DNA from: Bacillota bacterium
GTDB lineage: Bacteria > Planctomycetota > UBA8108 > UBA1146
NCBI GenBank assembly: GCA_003973385.1
Contig: QNYK01000089.1
Coordinates: 1 to 64,000 of the forward strand
DNA length: 64,000 nucleotides
Reading direction: 5' to 3'
Below are positions 60,901-64,000 of this stretch, piece by piece. The position numbers were made by a program, and so were the translations under genes. Below the pieces are notes generated by a model. It was given only the letters and a program-made list of their open reading frames with translations. It did no database searches and was not told where the DNA came from. Position 1 is the stretch's first letter; each line of letters opens with the position of its first letter.

Positions 60901-61583
60901 AGGCTCCCATCATCTCCTTGCAGGGAGTTCACAAGTATTACGGTGAACACGAGCCAAGACTCCACGTACTCAAGGGGATCGATCTGGATGTCGCAGACGG
61001 GGAATATGTTTCCATCACGGGTACCTCCGGATCGGGAAAGTCGACCCTGCTCAATCTGCTCGGGTGCCTCGATAACACCAGCAAGGGTGCATATCTGCTC
61101 AATGGAACAGATGTGTCCTCATATTCCGATGACGAGTTATCAAAAATCAGAAATGAGGACATCGGTTTCATATTCCAGAGTTTCAATCTGATTCCGCAGT
61201 TGACGGTTTTCGAGAATGTGCAGGTTCCTCTTCTCTATGGCACCCGCTCGATTGCATCCACGACCGATCTATGTCACCAGGTGATTGAATCTGTGGGTCT
61301 GAGTGATCGCAGCGAACATCGACCTTCGCAACTGTCGGGTGGAGAATGCCAGCGAGTCGCCATCGCGCGTGCTCTCATCAATGATCCGGTGTTGTTGCTG
61401 GCCGACGAACCGACGGGAAACCTCGATACAGACACCGGCGATGAAGTTCTGGCCCTGATCGATGATCTGCATCAACAGGGACGGTCGGTGGTGATGATCA
61501 CCCATGATCCAGATGTCGCAAATCGGTCGCAGCGTAGGGTCGATTTACGAGACGGAATCATCGTCGAGGCGGGAGCCGCATGA
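60897..61583 (+). CDS. MacB/LolD-type ABC transporter ATPase
   Basis: 228 residues, GTG start. Walker [16 protein letters not shown] (about 42-56), Q-loop FQSFNLIPQ, signature [15 protein letters not shown] (about 141-155; a Cys replaces the usual Gln of SGGQxQR), Walker [13 protein letters not shown] and H-loop ITHD. It powers the FtsX-like permease that follows. Confidence 0.94.
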   Translation: MKAPIISLQGVHKYYGEHEPRLHVLKGIDLDVADGEYVSITGTSGSGKSTLLNLLGCLDNTSKGAYLLNGTDVSSYSDDELSKIRNEDIGFIFQSFNLIPQLTVFENVQVPLLYGTRSIASTTDLCHQVIESVGLSDRSEHRPSQLSGGECQRVAIARALINDPVLLLADEPTGNLDTDTGDEVLALIDDLHQQGRSVVMITHDPDVANRSQRRVDLRDGIIVEAGAA

Positions 61584-62857
61584 TCCCGCAGAAGCAACTG
61601 GAAATGGTCCGCATGGGATTGCGCAACCTGGTAGGCTATCCGATGCGAACAGTTTTGACGATGCTCGGCGTTGTCTTCGGGGTGGGGTCGGTGATCGCCA
61701 TGCTCGCTCTGGGTGCTGGAGCCGAACGAGAGCTGCTCAAGGAGATCGGCCGACTCGGAATCCAGAACATCATCATCAACTCGATCAAGCCGGAAGAACC
61801 AGACACCTCCAGCCAGCGAAGCAACTGGATCAGCAGTTACGGGATTACCTTCAAGGACCACCGCCAGATCGTGGATACGATTCCAGGCATCGAAAAGGCA
61901 TTGCCTGTTCACGTCAGCAAGAAAACGGTCTGGCAGGGTAGCAAACGGGTGGAGGGGACACTCTATGCGGTAACTCCTGAGCATCTGGATATGTTTCAAC
62001 TCAATACATCGGTCGGAAGAAACCTGACCCATCTCGATGATGAGAAGTTGTCACGGGTCTGTGTGGTCCGGTCCGGGATGCTCACGGAACTCGGGATTTT
62101 TCAGGATCCCATCGGTTTTCCGCTCAACATCGATAATGAAACCTTTTACATCGTGGGAGTGCTCCTGGATGACTCGTTTCTCGGGTATGCCAGAAAGGCA
62201 CTGTCGGTCGATGCCAAGAGCTCCGAGATCTATGTCCCTTACAGCACTGCACTGAGACGACACGGTACACGGTCGATCACTCGCCGAAGCGGATCCACCG
62301 AGGCCACCGATGTCGAATTGAACCAGGTTGTCATCTCCGTGACAGACCTCGACCAGGTGCTGGTGACGGCAAGAATGCTAGGGAGCCTGCTCGAACGCAA
62401 CCACCCCGAGAAGGACTACGAACTTGTGGTTCCGCTGGAGGTGCTATCACAGCGTCAGAAGACGCAGCAGGTGTTCAATATGGCTCTTGTTGCGATCGCC
62501 TCGATATCGCTGCTGGTCGGCGGAATCGGCATCGCCAACATCATGCTGGCCACTGTCACCGAAAGGACCAAGGAGATCGGTGTTCGCCGGGCCCTGGGTG
62601 CTCGAAGGCGACACATCATCGCACAGTTCCTCACCGAGACGACCACGATATCGACGATAGGTGGGGGAATCGGAGTTCTGGTAGGGATCGGGCTGGTACA
62701 GGTACTGACCTTTTTCACCGGCTGGAGTGCTGCCATCACCCTCTCCAGCGTGGCCCTTTCCCTCTCCATCTCGATGGCAGTCGGCATCGTCTCGGGCATT
62801 TATCCGGCTCGACGTGCTGCTGGTCTTGATCCTATCTCGGCACTACGCCACGAGTGA
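61580..62857 (+). CDS. MacB/FtsX-like ABC transporter permease
   Basis: 425 residues overlapping the ATPase stop (ATGA). A first helix (about 20-42) is followed by a large periplasmic MacB core domain (about 45-280; the NIIINSIKPEE segment opens it) and three C-terminal helices with ISLLVGGIGIANIMLATVTERTKEIGVRRALGARRRHIIAQFLTE-type FtsX motifs (about 310-352). With TolC and HlyD it makes a MacAB-TolC-like exporter of periplasmic substrates, possibly peptides, lipids or antibiotics. Confidence 0.92.
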   Translation: MIPQKQLEMVRMGLRNLVGYPMRTVLTMLGVVFGVGSVIAMLALGAGAERELLKEIGRLGIQNIIINSIKPEEPDTSSQRSNWISSYGITFKDHRQIVDTIPGIEKALPVHVSKKTVWQGSKRVEGTLYAVTPEHLDMFQLNTSVGRNLTHLDDEKLSRVCVVRSGMLTELGIFQDPIGFPLNIDNETFYIVGVLLDDSFLGYARKALSVDAKSSEIYVPYSTALRRHGTRSITRRSGSTEATDVELNQVVISVTDLDQVLVTARMLGSLLERNHPEKDYELVVPLEVLSQRQKTQQVFNMALVAIASISLLVGGIGIANIMLATVTERTKEIGVRRALGARRRHIIAQFLTETTTISTIGGGIGVLVGIGLVQVLTFFTGWSAAITLSSVALSLSISMAVGIVSGIYPARRAAGLDPISALRHE

Positions 62858-62900
62858 TTTTCTGTACTTGAGCGAACTCCCCATGAGTCCAGTCGCTGAC

Positions 62901-64000
62901 TCAAGGAGTGAGCGCAGCTCCGATTGCAGTGACAGCAAGTGCTGTGGCGAGGATCGGATCGTCCTCCTTCATCAGGGTCCCAAGAGGATTGACGAAGCTC
63001 CCATCATTTCGTTGTCGATCCGAGAGTAGATTCGTCATCGGCTCCAACAATCGAGCGGCATCTCCGGAAGCGATGGCGACCTCTCCACGGATGGAGAGGT
63101 GATAGAAGAAGAGCACCTGTCCCCACCGTTCAGGATGGTCTCGAGGGATGCCGCCGGGGTGCTCCAGGTCGGGGTGAGAATCGAGCCAGTCGATCGCGAT
63201 GAGTACTCTGGGGTCATCGGGCTTCACTCCCGCCGCCAGCAGCGCAAGGAGTCCCTCGCTGGTGGCGGTGGCATAGGGCAGATAGATGGTCCCCTCGCCA
63301 TCCGGAGCAGGGGTGCTCTCGCCCTTGTTTGCGGCTTCCACCACGGATGAGAAATAGAAGCCACCGTCTCGTTGCATCCTCTTGAGGAACAACTGAGCCC
63401 GGGATGCGATTCCAGAATCGATGGCATCCGCATCTCGGAGTGCTTCCAGAACATGGCGAGTATAGGAAATATCCACATGGCCAGGTGATCCACCCAGTGG
63501 CAGCGGGCCGCCGAATCCCCAGGCTCCGTGAACCGGATGCTCGCGTCCAAATCCACGTCTCTCGGAAAACTGTTGAGACTGCAGGTACAGACAGATCCGT
63601 TCGATCAGGTGGCGGTCATCCTGCCGGCCGGCAGCGACCAGACATCGCACTGCGAAGGCACTGGAGTAGTTGGGATATTCAGCCACATCTGGATCGTTCA
63701 GTCCGACGACTCCATCTTCGTTGACGCTGCTCCGGATGAATGCGATGGCGCGCACCACATCGTCTGCATGTTGCTGGGCAACATCGGGCGCCATCTTGAG
63801 CAGTGTGAAGAGCACAAATGGGGTCAATGCTTGCCCGGAGCGTAGCAGACCATGGGTCTCGGAATGCCAGCCACCATCTTCTGCTTGCTGCGCCCAGAGA
63901 TAGTTGCACGCGCGCTCGAGTAGTTGCTGGGGGGAACCAACTTCGGGGATGGGATTCGAAGTTGAACATCCCCCCAGGGAAATCACCAGGATGAGACTCA
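62901..64000 (-). CDS. Lipoprotein with squalene-cyclase/prenyltransferase-like repeats (5' partial)
   Basis: The frame remains open to the window edge. The in-frame GTG at 63986 is inside a signal peptide that reads SLILVISLGGCSTS, with lipobox LGGC, so the true start lies outside. The mature part has repeated QW-like motifs (QQAEDGGWHSE, RMQRDGGFYFSS, RQRNDGSFVNPLG) and helical pairs, as in the alpha/alpha-barrel of squalene-hopene cyclases and prenyltransferases. It lacks a visible DxDD catalytic motif. Convergent with the exporter operon, 43 bases apart. Such repeat lipoproteins occur in planctomycetes; their role is unknown. Confidence 0.8.
   Translation of the reverse strand, partial: SLILVISLGGCSTSNPIPEVGSPQQLLERACNYLWAQQAEDGGWHSETHGLLRSGQALTPFVLFTLLKMAPDVAQQHADDVVRAIAFIRSSVNEDGVVGLNDPDVAEYPNYSSAFAVRCLVAAGRQDDRHLIERICLYLQSQQFSERRGFGREHPVHGAWGFGGPLPLGGSPGHVDISYTRHVLEALRDADAIDSGIASRAQLFLKRMQRDGGFYFSSVVEAANKGESTPAPDGEGTIYLPYATATSEGLLALLAAGVKPDDPRVLIAIDWLDSHPDLEHPGGIPRDHPERWGQVLFFYHLSIRGEVAIASGDAARLLEPMTNLLSDRQRNDGSFVNPLGTLMKEDDPILATALAVTAIGAALTP

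Noticed and set aside
59341-62857. Exporter of the double-glycine peptide
   Set aside because: The ATPase and permease have no C39 peptidase domain and are 52 kb away, so no link can be claimed from this window.

Overview
This is a 64 kb stretch of a moderately GC-rich bacterial chromosome, dense with housekeeping genes and carrying no rRNA, CRISPR array, insertion sequence or prophage that I can see. A Minf_1886-family protein (a family I know as restricted to Verrucomicrobia and Planctomycetes), zinc-ribbon proteins, a degenerate MnmE-like GTPase and a lipoprotein of the squalene-cyclase fold suggest the Planctomycetota or a relative in the PVC group. That is an inference from gene content, since there is no 16S gene. 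An envelope with an outer membrane is indicated by PilQ, a TolC-like protein and a TolC/HlyD/MacB-type exporter. Many genes overlap by ATGA, GTGA or TTGA, and TTG starts look unusually common.

Layout. 1-4.2 kb: two adjacent FAD oxidoreductases (the first cut by the window edge) and a DUF418 membrane protein. 4.2-7.5 kb: small accessory genes, including a beta-rich exported protein, a 53-residue peptide with a double-glycine leader and a very strong terminator, and a DUF2071 protein. 7.5-9.2 kb, minus strand: two membrane/zinc-ribbon proteins and tRNA-Val(GAC). 9.5-11.9 kb: a PaaK-like ligase overlapping a patatin. 12-18.5 kb: lipA, tmk, holB, a Minf_1886 protein, an AI-2E-type permease, a PgeF/YfiH protein and carA. 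18.5-22.4 kb: carB and a cytochrome b562-like protein. 22.5-29.8 kb: a HEAT/PDZ/S41 protease, comM, dus, an EboF-like phosphodiesterase and terC.

29.8-38.4 kb: dinB on the minus strand, then thrS, an unlisted 38-codon membrane micropeptide, asd, truA, and a YvcK-HPr-EI operon. 38.5-44.4 kb: the type IV pilus assembly genes pilM, pilN, pilO, a PilP-position TPR protein and pilQ, closed by a strong terminator. 44.5-52.2 kb: RNase E/G, rplU, rpmA, obg, pilT, coaX, an MnmE-like GTPase, pyrB and a VanZ-like gene. 52.3-54.2 kb: an unusual exported protein with 36-bp repeats and a Trp/His/Tyr-rich core. 54.3-56.2 kb: cdd, an Upp-like gene and hpt for nucleotide salvage. 56.2-64 kb: a sigma-54 activator without a receiver domain, tRNA-Asn(GTT), a TolC-HlyD-ABC-permease operon, and a lipoprotein running off the right edge.

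Working together: carA, carB and pyrB cover the first steps of pyrimidine synthesis, and cdd/upp/hpt the salvage side. The pil genes plus pilT describe an assembly and retraction machine, but no pilin is present. HPr and Enzyme I sit next to YvcK with no sugar permease, which points to a regulatory role. The most unusual items are the double-glycine peptide, the micropeptide between thrS and asd, the b562-like protein, the replaced PilP, the degenerate MnmE and the repeat/aromatic exported protein.
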